Below are positions 25,388-35,287 of a DNA stretch of 64,000 bases, one piece after another. The first letter of the stretch is position 1, and every line of letters starts with the position of its first letter. The stretch covers positions 1 through 64,000 of the forward strand of contig JAPSLM010000005.1 of assembly GCA_031180825.1 (NCBI GenBank), in the 5' to 3' direction. Origin of the DNA: Paenibacillus sp. Its GTDB lineage: Bacteria > Bacillota > Bacilli > Paenibacillales > NBRC-103111. A program made the position numbers and the translations under genes. The notes under the pieces were generated by a model, which saw nothing but the letters and a program-made list of their open reading frames with translations, made no database searches and was not told where the DNA came from.

Positions 25388-26826
25388 ACAAACTGACGTT
25401 CCGCAGTCAATTCGGCGTCGCTTTTCTGCTCGTGCTGCTCCTGAGCTTCGCCTGCTCCGTCGCCGTTTGGGGCGTAAGCACTTATTATATTTTCACGAAC
25501 GAGAAGACCGTTCGCCCGGCCAACTACTTCGAAAAGCAAATCCCGGAAATCGCCGGTTACGCCCTCGGGCTCAAGGAAGCGCTCTTGACGCCCGCCGCCC
25601 GGACCGCTCTGGAAGAGCGGATCCCGGCGGCCGGCATTCAATATCAGGTCCTCGATGCCCAAGGCGAATTCCGGTACGGGACGATGGATAAAAGCTACAT
25701 CTCCTCCAAAGAAGAGCTGCTGTCGAAGCTGAATACAAACGAGCGTATCAACGGGAAGATCGTGTTGTTCTACCCCCTATCGGACGCCCAAGGCGGGCTG
25801 GCCGGCGTATTCGTTCTCCGCTACGATTTAAGTCTGGTCACGAGCAACGCGGACCAGCCGCTGGCTACGTTTTTGCTCATCGTTACGAATTTGGCCGCTC
25901 CGTTCGTCTTTATCATGCTGTTTACGTTTCTGTTGGCCCGCAGGCTCGGAAGCCGGCTGAAGCCTCCGGTCAGCCGGTTAACCGACGGAGCCCGCCGGAT
26001 TCAGCAGGGCAATTTGGATTTTACATTGGCGGATGTCGGCGGCTCCAAGGAATTGGCCGAGTTGGCCTCCGCTTTCGAAGAGATGCGGCGCGCCCTGCGC
26101 GATTCGCTCACGGCCCAGTGGAAGATGGAGCAGCAGCGCTGCGACATGGTGGCCGCGATCACACACGATCTGCGTACGCCGCTGACGATCATTCGGGGGC
26201 ACGTGGACAATCTGCTGGAGGGAGCGGCCCAACGTCCGGACCGGCTCCCCCGCTATTTGCGGACGATTCAGGGAAACACGGAGCGGGCGGCCCGCCTGCT
26301 GGACGAGCTGACGACGGTATCGGATATCGAGCGTCCGGATTTCACCTTATCTCCCGTCGCCCTTGCGCTCCTTCCGTTCTTCGAGCGTAAACGCGGCGAC
26401 TACAAGCTGCTGTGCGAGAGCAAGCGGGTTGCCTTGCTCCTGAACACCGACGGGTTGAAGCCCGATCAAACGCTGTGGATCGATTGCCTCCGGCTGGAGC
26501 AAATCATGGATAACCTGATGGCCAACAGCCTTCGCTTCACCCCGGAGGGCGGCGAAATTCGCTGGCGGGTCGGCTGCCGGGACGGGCGGCTGCAGTTCGA
26601 GGTGCTGGATTCGGGACGGGGCTTCAGCGCTGGCGATCTTGCGCATCTGTTCGAGCAATTTTATCAGGGGGACCCGTCCCGCTCCGAAGAAAAAGGCCAC
26701 GCTGGACTCGGACTGTATATTGTGAAAAAGCTGGCGGAGAAGCACGGCGGTCATGCCGCCGCGTTCAACCGCCCGGAAGGCGGCGCACGGATTTGCGTCA
26801 CGCTAAAAGAGATGGCCTCCGCCTAG
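25384..26826 (+). CDS. Sensor histidine kinase, HAMP type
   Basis: A 480-aa membrane kinase. TM1 lies at about residues 12-36, an extracellular domain at 37-160 and TM2 at 161-185. A HAMP region (RLTDGARRIQQGNLDFTL), HisKA box THDLRTPLTIIRGH (phospho-acceptor His near 261) and ATPase boxes NLMANSLRFT, VLDSGRGF and GHAGLGLYIVKKLAEKHGG follow. It pairs with the preceding regulator by an ATGA overlap. The signal is not evident. Confidence 0.93.
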   Translation: MNKLTFRSQFGVAFLLVLLLSFACSVAVWGVSTYYIFTNEKTVRPANYFEKQIPEIAGYALGLKEALLTPAARTALEERIPAAGIQYQVLDAQGEFRYGTMDKSYISSKEELLSKLNTNERINGKIVLFYPLSDAQGGLAGVFVLRYDLSLVTSNADQPLATFLLIVTNLAAPFVFIMLFTFLLARRLGSRLKPPVSRLTDGARRIQQGNLDFTLADVGGSKELAELASAFEEMRRALRDSLTAQWKMEQQRCDMVAAITHDLRTPLTIIRGHVDNLLEGAAQRPDRLPRYLRTIQGNTERAARLLDELTTVSDIERPDFTLSPVALALLPFFERKRGDYKLLCESKRVALLLNTDGLKPDQTLWIDCLRLEQIMDNLMANSLRFTPEGGEIRWRVGCRDGRLQFEVLDSGRGFSAGDLAHLFEQFYQGDPSRSEEKGHAGLGLYIVKKLAEKHGGHAAAFNRPEGGARICVTLKEMASA

Positions 26827-26842
26827 CGGGGCCATCTCTTTT
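26809..26842. terminator. Terminator between kinase and DUF418 gene
   Basis: GAGATGGCC pairs with GGCCATCTC and is followed by TTTTCG. The kinase stop codon lies in the loop. It separates two convergent genes. Confidence 0.75.
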
Positions 26843-26844
26843 CG

Positions 26845-28044
26845 TTATCGTGCCGATTTCGTTGCCGAAGCCGAAGGATTATTCCAATACGTGAACCCTC
26901 TCCAGAGCCATTCGAGCGGTCCGATCGAGAACCGTTTGAACCATAAGCGGCTCCATACCATCTGCGCGCCGAACACGGCTAATGCCAGCAGCATGCCTAC
27001 CGCGGGCCCGACCTTCCCGTACCAGCCCAGCCCGTAGCCGTAAAACAGCAGCGTACAAACAACCGACTGCATAATATAATTGGTGAACGCCATCCGGCCG
27101 ACCGGTGCAAGGAACGCCAACGGGTGATACTGCGGGGCCCGCTTGAACCATAAAGCGACGAACGCGATGTAGCTCAGACCGAGCAGCGGCGAGCCCAACA
27201 GCACCCCGAACACGGTAAACAAGTTCTTCGCTCCTGCGAAGGCGGGTTGATCCGGCAGCAGGACCGCTGCAACGTTCGTGATCAGCCCGAAACCGCCCGC
27301 CCACCAGCACAGCCTGCGCAGCAAACCCGCATGAGCCGGAATGTCGTGAAGCACGCGGCGTTTGGCAAAATAAGCGCCGAGCAGGAACAGACCGAGAATC
27401 TGCGGATAAAACGTAATCTGGTTTAAAAAGCTTATGATCCAGTCGCCAAACCGCTGCATGCCGATTTCGGCAAACGTGCCGCTGCCGTAGACCAGTTGAT
27501 CGTGTGCGATCATTTTTTGTGCGCGTGCGATCATTTCCGGCGAGAGCTTGGGCTTGGCCGGCACTCCCGTCGCCGCCAAAACCGCCGGAAGCAGCAGCAG
27601 GAGCCCGACGGCCCAGATCAGCAGCGTCCTTGGCCGGCATTTATGGAACAAGAGCAAAATAAATCCGAGCAGCGCATAATGGACCAGAATGTCCCCGAAC
27701 CAGATCAGAATTCCGTGGATCAGACCGAAGACCAGAAGTGCGAGCAGCCTTCTGGCGTACAGTCTGCCGAACCGGTTTCCTTTTTGCTCCGCCCGCTCCT
27801 TGAACAGGATCATCCCGTACCCGAACAGGAAGGAAAACATGGCTATAAATTTGCCGTCTACCAAAACTCTTTGCAGCATCTTTAGCGTTTGGTCCCAGAC
27901 CCCCGGCCACTGCTCGATCTGCATTTGAATGGCCTGCAGCGAGCTGCTGTAAAAGGTCATATTGACCAACAGGATGCCGAGAATGGCGATCCCCCGGACG
28001 ATATCGAGAAGAACGATTCGTTCGTTGGCTGAAGTTGGTTTCAT
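26845..28044 (-). CDS. DUF418 (YeiB-type) multi-pass membrane protein
   Basis: A 399-aa protein with about ten hydrophobic helices. It begins ANERIVLLDIVRGIAILGILLVNM, the standard opening of YeiB/DUF418 proteins (acyltransferase-3-like fold), and contains GMILFKERAEQKG and the C-terminal GRMAFTNYIMQSVVCTLLFYGYGLGWYGKVGP. The biochemical function of this family is not established. AAAGGAG lies 7 nt before the ATG. It appears monocistronic. Confidence 0.87.
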   Translation of the reverse strand: MKPTSANERIVLLDIVRGIAILGILLVNMTFYSSSLQAIQMQIEQWPGVWDQTLKMLQRVLVDGKFIAMFSFLFGYGMILFKERAEQKGNRFGRLYARRLLALLVFGLIHGILIWFGDILVHYALLGFILLLFHKCRPRTLLIWAVGLLLLLPAVLAATGVPAKPKLSPEMIARAQKMIAHDQLVYGSGTFAEIGMQRFGDWIISFLNQITFYPQILGLFLLGAYFAKRRVLHDIPAHAGLLRRLCWWAGGFGLITNVAAVLLPDQPAFAGAKNLFTVFGVLLGSPLLGLSYIAFVALWFKRAPQYHPLAFLAPVGRMAFTNYIMQSVVCTLLFYGYGLGWYGKVGPAVGMLLALAVFGAQMVWSRLWFKRFSIGPLEWLWRGFTYWNNPSASATKSAR

Positions 28045-28153
28045 GATAAGACTCCTTTCGTAGGTCCGAACGCCTGCCGGATGACTGGCTTGCTCTTATC
28101 ATAGCGGCCAATTCTAAGAAATTTATAAAGCCGCACGAAAAAACCGGCAGAAA

Positions 28154-28183
28154 AACCCCGAATCGCAATAGCGACCCGGGGTT
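28154..28183. terminator. Terminator after the hybrid kinase gene
   Basis: Reading the minus strand, AACCCCGGGTCGC, loop TATT, GCGATTCGGGGTT is followed by TTTCTG and a second T run. It serves the 28202 gene, with a weaker T-run on the plus side. Confidence 0.75.
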
Positions 28184-28201
28184 TCGGAAAAAAATCCTTA
28201 T

Positions 28202-31200
28202 TTAAAAAGTACCGATTTCGGCGTCCTCGCGCTTTGTCCCGTTCTGCTCGGTCAGGTACGGGATGACGAACGATACTGTCGTGCCTTGGCCAGGCTCGCT
28301 TTGGATGAATAACCCTTTTCCGTATCGCTGCTTCAATCGCCGGTTTGTATTGGACAGTCCGATTCCGCCCTTGCTTTTCACTGTCAGATTCAGCAGCTGA
28401 TCGGCACGTTCTTGTTCCATCCCAACGCCGTTATCCTTGATTTCAAAAAGGACGGAATCCTCGCGGCGCACAATCCGGATCGCTACCGTACCGCCCTTCC
28501 CTTGATGAAGAAGGCCGTGCTTAACCGCATTTTCCACAAGGGGCTGGATCGTCAGCGGAGGAAGCATCAAATTCAAGCCGGGCTCAACCTCCCACGCGAC
28601 GTTCAACCTGTCGCCAAACCGTTCCTGTTCGATATACAGGAAAGCTTGAACAAGCTCCAGCTCATGGGTAAGCTCCACCATCCTGCCGGAATTCAGAAAA
28701 TCGAAGCTGATTCGCAGATACGATGCAAAGGCGTCGATCAAATCGCGCATTTTCTCCGTATCGATGTCGCTCAGCGCCATAATCGAGTTAAGCGTGTTGA
28801 ACAAAAAATGAGGATGAATTTGCGCCTGCAAATAAGCGGCTTCCATGCGCAGCCGTTCGTTGACGGATTGCTTCAACGTGGTCAACGACCAGATGCGGTA
28901 TTTCAGCTCAAGCGCATCAACGGGCTTGGTCACGTAATCGTTGGCCCCGGACAAAAATCCCGTGTAGATGTCCGCAAGCTGGCTTCGGGCGGTCAGCAGC
29001 AGCACCGGAAGCTCCGAAATGGAAAAATGCGCCCTTACCCTCCGTGTTAGCTCGTAGCCGGACATATGCGGCATCATGACATCGGCGATCAGCAAGTCCC
29101 AAGGCTCCGCGTCGAGCAGTTCCAGCGCTTCCCGGCCTGACGAAACGGTCCTGATACGGTATTGCTCCGTAGGGAGGATGCCGGTAAGCACCTTGAGGTT
29201 GACCGGATCGTCATCGACCGCAAGAATGTTCATTTTTTCACCGGGAAAGGAAGGCGCTGCGGACGGCAAGTCAGGCCAGACCACGCTTAGGTCCTTCGAG
29301 AAGCTCAAAATGCCCTCCGCTTTCTCTTCCTCGGCCGCCTGCCATTGCGGAGTGTCCTTCGACGGGAGGGACGATGCGACGGCCACCGGCAGCGCAAAGC
29401 TGAATACGGAGCCCCGGCCCGGTTCGGAACGGACCGTCAGATCGCCGCCGTGCAATTCCACCAGCTGCTTGCAAATGCTTAAGCCAAGCCCGATTCCCCC
29501 GCTGCCGCTTCTTCCCTGAAGTCCCTGCTCGTAAGGCAAAAAGATGCGCGCCTGGGTCTCCTCATCCATACCGATCCCGCTGTCGGAGACCTGAATGACG
29601 ACCGTCTCGCCCCTGGTTTCGGCGGAAATGACCACCGTTCCTTCGTCCGTATATTTCAGGGCGTTATGTATCAGATTGAACAAGATTTGCACAAGTCTTT
29701 TTTCATCCGCCCATACCGGCGGTACCGAATCCGCCATGTCAATCTTTAGCTGAACGGGCTTGGAGTCGGTTATATACCGGAGCATCCCACCAACACCGGA
29801 GGCGACCGCTTGAATACGCAGAGCCTCTTTCTGCAGCACGATGCGCTTATCCTGAAGCTGCGCCACATCGAGCAGGTCGTCGAGCAGCTGCGACATCCGG
29901 CGGCTGATTGTGATTAGCAGCTCCATGTTCTCGAAGCTGGCGCGGTCCATGGTATGCTTTTCTTTGGCCGCAACGGTTTGGGCGATATTCAAAATGCCGT
30001 GCAGCGGCGTTCTCAGCTCGTGCGACGTATTCGCAAGGAACTGGTCCTTCAGTTTGTCGGATACCCGGAGCTGTTCGTTCAGCTTGGCGTTCTCCTCGGC
30101 GTTGCGGAAAAACCGCTTGAACCAGAAGGCCGAAAAACAAAGAATGGATCCGAGGATGTCAATCGGATAGTAAACGCTCCCCGCCGGGTTGGAAGGGGTG
30201 AATATGCCCCAAACCATGCTGGATGCAATGCCCATCGCGGCAAACAGTAAAAATAAGGCGTCCTGCTCTTTTCTGACGACCTTGCGGCCGATCAAATACA
30301 TAAACCAGACCGCGGGGCCCAAATAAAGCAAAGAGAACACTCTGATATTCATCGAATAGTATATAAGCGGCGGGGGGGCGACAAGCAGAAACGCCGAGTA
30401 GATCCCCAGCAAGGCGCAGTAAGCGCGAAACCACCGGGTGCCGACGGGATAAACCTCAAAATTCCGGGCTAACAGCAGCATGAAGAATGGAATCCACAAG
30501 TAGGAAAGCATCCTGATTTTCAGCGCGCCGGCGAAGTCTATCGGCAGCCAGAGCAAAAGCAGGCTATCATGATCGGAAATAATGGAAAGGCCGGCGTCCG
30601 CAAGCAGCAGGAAAAAAATAAGGAGCACCTTATGCCGCGGGTTGAACAAATATAAGATGACGGCGTATAATCCATGCAGCAGCAGCACGATAAAGGTGAC
30701 GAGCTGAAAACCGATGGAATACCATCGTTCGTAGTCAATGGCCGCCTGAGAGCCGAAGCGAATGGACTTTACGATTCCTCCTTTTAACGGATTTTCGTAG
30801 TTGGCCGCGCGTACAAGCAATTCAATCTCATTCGCATCGTTCCGCTCATATGTAGCGGTGTAAGAAACTCTCCGCGGTTTGTAGTTTTCCGCAGTCTCCG
30901 CAAGCCGGCCAAATTCGGATACCTTCCGGCCGTTAATTTCAACAGCGGACGAGGCCATAATCTCCTGTATCCAGAAGCCGTAAGGCTGGCTAAGCGGCTG
31001 ATCGACCAGGATGCGAAGCCGGTAGGTCCCATAGCCGAAAGACGATTGCGAGCCTTCCGGCATCGCTTCGCCCCAGTCTCCGGGAACTTGGACAACCTTC
31101 GGTTGGCCGGCAGACAAGCTTTCTATGTCTTTGCGGGACAGGAAGGCGCCCGGGTAAAATTCCCACTCGCCGTCCAGCGTGAGGGAACGGGAATGTTCGA

Positions 31201-31378
31201 GATCCCAGCCCCGCAAATCCAGCACGCCTTGAACCGCACGGGGATGCTCCGGAGCGGCAAAAGCCTGAAACCAAACCCACCGGAAGCCAAGGAGAACGAA
31301 CAGAAACAATAAAATAACGGCGCTCACTTTGAGAGCTTTGTTGGTTGATGTTTGCGTCATAGGTGTAAATTTCGACAA
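28202..31378 (-). CDS. Hybrid sensor kinase with two kinase modules
   Basis: A 1058-aa membrane protein. An N-terminal helix is followed by an extracellular jelly-roll-like sensor (about 40-200, 7TMR-DISM type with WEFYPGAFL and VQVPGDWGEAM). About seven helices (220-430) come next, then HisKA (NTSHELRTPLHGIL) with an ATPase domain (SDSGIGMDEETQARIF, GLGLSICKQLVELHGG). A receiver (AVDDDPVNLKVLTGIL, LLIADVMMPHMSGYEL) precedes a second, LytS/YesM-type kinase (QIHPHFLFNTLNSIMAL, NAVKHG, IKDNGVGMEQERADQL, GIGLSNTNRRLKQRYG). The start is TTG at 31378 (GGAAAG upstream) or ATG at 31360. No partner regulator is adjacent. Confidence 0.92.
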   Translation of the reverse strand: MSKFTPMTQTSTNKALKVSAVILLFLFVLLGFRWVWFQAFAAPEHPRAVQGVLDLRGWDLEHSRSLTLDGEWEFYPGAFLSRKDIESLSAGQPKVVQVPGDWGEAMPEGSQSSFGYGTYRLRILVDQPLSQPYGFWIQEIMASSAVEINGRKVSEFGRLAETAENYKPRRVSYTATYERNDANEIELLVRAANYENPLKGGIVKSIRFGSQAAIDYERWYSIGFQLVTFIVLLLHGLYAVILYLFNPRHKVLLIFFLLLADAGLSIISDHDSLLLLWLPIDFAGALKIRMLSYLWIPFFMLLLARNFEVYPVGTRWFRAYCALLGIYSAFLLVAPPPLIYYSMNIRVFSLLYLGPAVWFMYLIGRKVVRKEQDALFLLFAAMGIASSMVWGIFTPSNPAGSVYYPIDILGSILCFSAFWFKRFFRNAEENAKLNEQLRVSDKLKDQFLANTSHELRTPLHGILNIAQTVAAKEKHTMDRASFENMELLITISRRMSQLLDDLLDVAQLQDKRIVLQKEALRIQAVASGVGGMLRYITDSKPVQLKIDMADSVPPVWADEKRLVQILFNLIHNALKYTDEGTVVISAETRGETVVIQVSDSGIGMDEETQARIFLPYEQGLQGRSGSGGIGLGLSICKQLVELHGGDLTVRSEPGRGSVFSFALPVAVASSLPSKDTPQWQAAEEEKAEGILSFSKDLSVVWPDLPSAAPSFPGEKMNILAVDDDPVNLKVLTGILPTEQYRIRTVSSGREALELLDAEPWDLLIADVMMPHMSGYELTRRVRAHFSISELPVLLLTARSQLADIYTGFLSGANDYVTKPVDALELKYRIWSLTTLKQSVNERLRMEAAYLQAQIHPHFLFNTLNSIMALSDIDTEKMRDLIDAFASYLRISFDFLNSGRMVELTHELELVQAFLYIEQERFGDRLNVAWEVEPGLNLMLPPLTIQPLVENAVKHGLLHQGKGGTVAIRIVRREDSVLFEIKDNGVGMEQERADQLLNLTVKSKGGIGLSNTNRRLKQRYGKGLFIQSEPGQGTTVSFVIPYLTEQNGTKREDAEIGTF

Positions 31379-31443
31379 GCTTTCTTGCTTTCCTTTTCAT
31401 TGGCCCAATAAAATATTCCTAGGCCATGGGTTAATAATCCCAA

Positions 31444-32967
31444 TTACTCCTCCAACGCCTTCGCAGCTCTCCATTTGGACCAGTTAAACTCCGTCCACGA
31501 GGCAGGCTTCCCGTTCTCGATGCGGCTTCGGAAGCCTTGAAGCGCCTGGTCTACCCCTTCGGTTTCCGGATGCTTCCGTTTCAGCTCCAGCAGCAGCGGC
31601 ACGACCTCGTAGCCCAGGCTGCCCAAATACGCGGCATCGATCCGACCCGTCGCCTCATAGCGCTGAATGTTGCCGCGCGCCACCGCCGCATCAATGCCGA
31701 AGTAATTGACGATAACGTATGCCGTCACAGTGACGGCCGCATAGCATCGAAGCAGCGGCAGCCGCTCCCGCCACAGCTTGACGAGAGCCAATACGAACAA
31801 TGCAAGCAAAAAGAGCATGAACGCATGCACAAGCAGCCGGGCCACGGTATACCCGTAGGCCTCTTCGTACATCGAGAGGCGCAAGTAGGCGGAGCTCAGC
31901 ATAATGCCGGTGCAGCCGACCAGCACTCCGAGCAGCGCGCGCAGAAAGCGCCAGACGGCAAGACTCGGGCGTTTCGCCCCGTACAGCATGATCATCAGAA
32001 CGGTCAAATTGATCAGCGTGACGACAACCAGCTCGGCAAAGCCTTGCCGTGCATAGGAAGCATAGGTAATGCCTTCCGGCAGCTCGGCGGCGCCGCCTCC
32101 GAAGAAATACGAAAACTGCACGAAGGCGAACAGCAGGTATACGGCGTTCAGCACAACCAGAATGGTGGCTGCGACGGTCGCATCGATGCGCGGCGCCGTC
32201 GACGATGTCGTGGCGGCGGTTGCCGGAGCGGTCACCGAAGGCTCAGCACCGGCTTCCTCCGCGGCCTGTAACGGCCAGCGCTTCGGTTGGAGCAAGCCGC
32301 GCACGTAAGCGAACAATCCCGTCGCGATGCAGACGATCCACAGGGCGCGAACCAGTGTGAGGCCGAGCTCGAGGCCGTTTGTCAGCTCCGGCAGCCGGGC
32401 CAGCGTGCGGTCGAACATGGAATCGGCCGAAGCCAGCAAGGCGACCACTGCGATAAGCAGCGGGAGCGAGACGATCAGACCGATCAGCACTTTCATCAGC
32501 TCCCGGGAGCGGCCCGCTTTCACTTTGAACGATAACGCCCGACAGGCGACGACGAAGGGTTGAGGCACGTAGCTAAGCGTTTGAACGAACCCTTGATCAA
32601 GCAAGCGGAGAATGAACGGCATCTTCGGCCGTTCCTCCGACATATGCCAGGTCGTATGCGCGACAATCAGCAGCGGCACCGCCAAAGCGTTCAGAACGAG
32701 CAGAAGCAGGTTCGAATGCACCGCATAGGCGAAGGACAGCAGGAGCACGGGAACGGCCAGCGCCATGGACGGCTCCAGCCGGAGCTCCCGCTTCTCCCGG
32801 ACAGCCCGGTAATAATAAACGTAAAATATTAGGACGAACAGCGGAAACGAGACGCCCCACGCTTTTCCGTAAAACAAGTAGTGATGGACGACTGCGCACC
32901 CGAGTGCGGCAAGCAGCAGCTTTCCTTCGCTCCGGACCGGAGCGGTTTCCGTCTTCATGAGCTTCAC
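31444..32967 (-). CDS. DUF4173-type polytopic membrane protein
   Basis: A 507-aa protein with about eleven hydrophobic helices and a soluble C-terminal tail (LGSLGYEVVPLLLELKRKHPETEGVDQALQGFRSRI). RQGFAELVVVTLINLTVLM and DAAVARGNIQRY are features I associate with DUF4173/DUF4153 proteins. Function is unknown. GTG 32967 (3 nt after AGAGGAGG) or the in-frame ATG 32958 (12 nt after) may start it. It begins 15 nt after the stop of the 117-aa gene, so the two probably form an operon. Confidence 0.8.
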   Translation of the reverse strand: MKLMKTETAPVRSEGKLLLAALGCAVVHHYLFYGKAWGVSFPLFVLIFYVYYYRAVREKRELRLEPSMALAVPVLLLSFAYAVHSNLLLLVLNALAVPLLIVAHTTWHMSEERPKMPFILRLLDQGFVQTLSYVPQPFVVACRALSFKVKAGRSRELMKVLIGLIVSLPLLIAVVALLASADSMFDRTLARLPELTNGLELGLTLVRALWIVCIATGLFAYVRGLLQPKRWPLQAAEEAGAEPSVTAPATAATTSSTAPRIDATVAATILVVLNAVYLLFAFVQFSYFFGGGAAELPEGITYASYARQGFAELVVVTLINLTVLMIMLYGAKRPSLAVWRFLRALLGVLVGCTGIMLSSAYLRLSMYEEAYGYTVARLLVHAFMLFLLALFVLALVKLWRERLPLLRCYAAVTVTAYVIVNYFGIDAAVARGNIQRYEATGRIDAAYLGSLGYEVVPLLLELKRKHPETEGVDQALQGFRSRIENGKPASWTEFNWSKWRAAKALEE

Positions 32968-32982
32968 GAGCCTCCTCTAACC

Positions 32983-33336
32983 TTACTGCAGCACGGCGGC
33001 CTCTTGCTTGCTTTGCCGGATTCGCCGGCTCCACCGGTTCGCCCATTGCCGCAAGTCATAAGGAGTTGCCCGGTCGATATGTTCAAGGTCCCCGGCGAGG
33101 TCCCGCAAAATTTCCTCGTCGTCGACCTGCAGCAGGTCAAGCAGGTCCTTGCCGTGAATACGCCCGTAGACGAGCCGGGCGAGCGCCAAAACCGCCCTCC
33201 GCAATTCGTCCCCGGTATGCGCCGCGTTCACGGCCGCTTCGGCCTCCGACAGCAGCTGATCGCCCCAGGCAACCGTAAGCGGAAGCCGCTTTACCCCTCG
33301 AATTTGCTCTTGATCGGACCATGAAGGACAGTACAT
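32983..33336 (-). CDS. 117-aa protein of unknown function
   Basis: The chosen ATG (MYCPSWSDQEQIRGVKRLPL) has GAGGGGG 7 nt upstream; the longer track start at 33402 has none. The protein is soluble and mostly helical, with VDDEEILRDLAGDLEHIDRATPYDLRQWANRWSRRIR. I do not recognise a family. It is the first gene of a likely two-gene operon with the DUF4173-type protein and may assist it. Confidence 0.7.
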   Translation of the reverse strand: MYCPSWSDQEQIRGVKRLPLTVAWGDQLLSEAEAAVNAAHTGDELRRAVLALARLVYGRIHGKDLLDLLQVDDEEILRDLAGDLEHIDRATPYDLRQWANRWSRRIRQSKQEAAVLQ

Positions 33337-33444
33337 CCGAATTCCCCCTCGATATTGAACTATTTTCCATTTCGCTATAATTTTGTCGAATTGCCCATCC
33401 ACGTTTATTGTAACTTGAAAAATACGAATAAAAAGAGTAAATTT

Positions 33445-33460
33445 TGAAATGTAAATTTCA
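33445..33460. promoter_or_regulatory. Small palindrome upstream of the SgrR-type gene
   Basis: TGAAATGTAAATTTCA is an inverted repeat (TGAAAT/ATTTCA, 4-nt spacer) 30 nt before the regulator start and in the divergent intergenic region. It could be an operator for autoregulation; this is inferred from position only. Confidence 0.35.
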
Positions 33461-33490
33461 TATTTTTTCAGAACGCCCGGAGGTTGTCCT

Positions 33491-35287
33491 ATGAAGCTGG
33501 CAAACCATTATATCCGCCTTCGCGAGCAATATCCGCATATCGCCGAGCGGCAGCCGCATCTCGTGAATCTCGACGAGCTGGCGGCCGTTCTCGGCTGTAC
33601 GCACCGCAATGTCGTGCTGCTGCTCAAAAAAATGCAAAGCGAAGCCTGGCTCGATTGGCTGCCGAAGCGCGGGCGCGGCCAAAAGTCCGCCCTGACGTTC
33701 TACAAACCTGCCGAGGATCTCATACTCACGATCGCGCAAGAGCTTGTCGAGCGCAAAGATTTGCGGGGCGCGCTCGAGCAGCTGAACGTTTCTTCGCCCG
33801 AAGGCTCGCTAAGGGACAGCTTCCACCGCTGGCTGGCGGGCTATTTCGGCTACAGCAGCGAGATGCAGGGCAGCAAGCGCTTCGATACGCTGCGCTTCCC
33901 GCTCACCCAGTCGCTTCTGTCGCTCGATCCCGCCACGACCAATTTCCGAACGGAAGCGCACCTCGTGCACCAGCTGTTCGATCCGCTTGTGCGCTATAAC
34001 CGGCTGACCCAAACGATCGAGCCGCATATCGCTCATGCTTGGGAGGTGAACGAGGCGCGGACGGTCTGGACGTTCCATTTGCGCAAAGGCATCCAGTTCC
34101 ATCACGGCAGGGAGTTGACCGCGGACGACGTAAAGTATACGTTCGAGAGGCTCAAGCGGCTGGCGACCGGCTCGCTTTACAGCTGGGTGCACCGGCAGAT
34201 TGACCGCGTGGAAGCGGCGGACCCGATTACGGTCAGCATTCGGCTGTCCGAGCCTTGCGAGCTGCTGCTTCAATATGCCGGTACAAACCGCGCCTCCATC
34301 GTCCCGGCCGAGCTGTGCGAGGAGCTGGGGGAACGGTTTGCGCTCGCCCCCGTCGGCACCGGCCCGTTTAAGCTGACTCATCTGGATGCGTCCATGTGCG
34401 TGCTCGACGCTTTTCCCGCTTATTTCCAAGGCCGGGCTCACCTTGACCGCGTGGAGCTGTGGCATATTCCCGACATGCAGGTGCAGGGCAGCGAGCGGAC
34501 GCTGGAAAGCTTTCAGATCATCCACAACTACCGTCTGCCCGACGAAGCGTCCGAAACCTGGCAGCAGGTGCAGCAGCCGGGAGCGACGTGCCGGTTCCTG
34601 ACCTTCAACCTGCTGAAGCAGGGACCGCTCAGCGACCCTGCGCTGCGGGGCGCGGTATGCGCCGCCTTGAACCGGCGCAAATTACTCGAGCGGATTGGCG
34701 GCGATGCCATCTATACAGCCGACAGCTTCATCAGCCACGGGCATGGAAGCGCGGCGCCGGAAGCGGAGCCGCTTGCGCACGAGCCCGGCCGCATCCGCGC
34801 GCTCCTCAAGCGCTCCGCCTACGAAGGCCAGCGGCTGACGCTGTGCACGATCACGCACTACGAGCCGGATGCGCTGCATGTGCAGGCGCTGCTGCAGGAA
34901 GCCGGCTTTGCCGTGGAGATCAAGCTGCTGTCCGTGGAGGAGTTCAAGAGCGAGCAGCGGCTGCACGCCGATCTGCTGCTGTTCTCCATCATGCTTGACA
35001 ACGATGCGGAGCTCCGGCTTATCGATTTGTACCAAAGCATGCAGCGGCATTTGGAGCCCGCGGTCAAAGCCAAGGTCTCCGCACGGATCGAGGAGGCGCT
35101 GCGCGAGCCGTCGTCCGTCCGTCGTACGGCTCTGCTGCAAGCGATTGAAGCCCATTTGACCGCCAGGCAGGTGCTTCACTTTTTATATTTTAAGCGGCTG
35201 AAAACGATCTACCACGAATCCGTCAAGGGGATTTCGCTGGACGCGCTCGATTGGGTGCAGTTCAAAAACATCTGGTTTAAACCATGA
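33491..35287 (+). CDS. SgrR-type transcription regulator with solute-binding domain
   Basis: A 598-aa cytoplasmic protein. The N-terminal winged-helix-like SgrR_N domain (about 1-110, VNLDELAAVLGCTHRNVVLLLKKMQSEAWLDWLPKRGRGQKS) is followed by a SBP_bac_5-type domain (about 140-500). The latter carries HLVHQLFDPLVRYN, WTFHLRKGIQFHHGRELTADDVKYTFERLK and PVGTGPFKL. No signal peptide is present, so the binding domain senses an intracellular ligand. E. coli SgrR responds to sugar-phosphate stress; the ligand here is unknown. GGAGG lies 7 nt before the ATG. It is divergent from the 117-aa gene. Confidence 0.9.
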   Translation: MKLANHYIRLREQYPHIAERQPHLVNLDELAAVLGCTHRNVVLLLKKMQSEAWLDWLPKRGRGQKSALTFYKPAEDLILTIAQELVERKDLRGALEQLNVSSPEGSLRDSFHRWLAGYFGYSSEMQGSKRFDTLRFPLTQSLLSLDPATTNFRTEAHLVHQLFDPLVRYNRLTQTIEPHIAHAWEVNEARTVWTFHLRKGIQFHHGRELTADDVKYTFERLKRLATGSLYSWVHRQIDRVEAADPITVSIRLSEPCELLLQYAGTNRASIVPAELCEELGERFALAPVGTGPFKLTHLDASMCVLDAFPAYFQGRAHLDRVELWHIPDMQVQGSERTLESFQIIHNYRLPDEASETWQQVQQPGATCRFLTFNLLKQGPLSDPALRGAVCAALNRRKLLERIGGDAIYTADSFISHGHGSAAPEAEPLAHEPGRIRALLKRSAYEGQRLTLCTITHYEPDALHVQALLQEAGFAVEIKLLSVEEFKSEQRLHADLLLFSIMLDNDAELRLIDLYQSMQRHLEPAVKAKVSARIEEALREPSSVRRTALLQAIEAHLTARQVLHFLYFKRLKTIYHESVKGISLDALDWVQFKNIWFKP

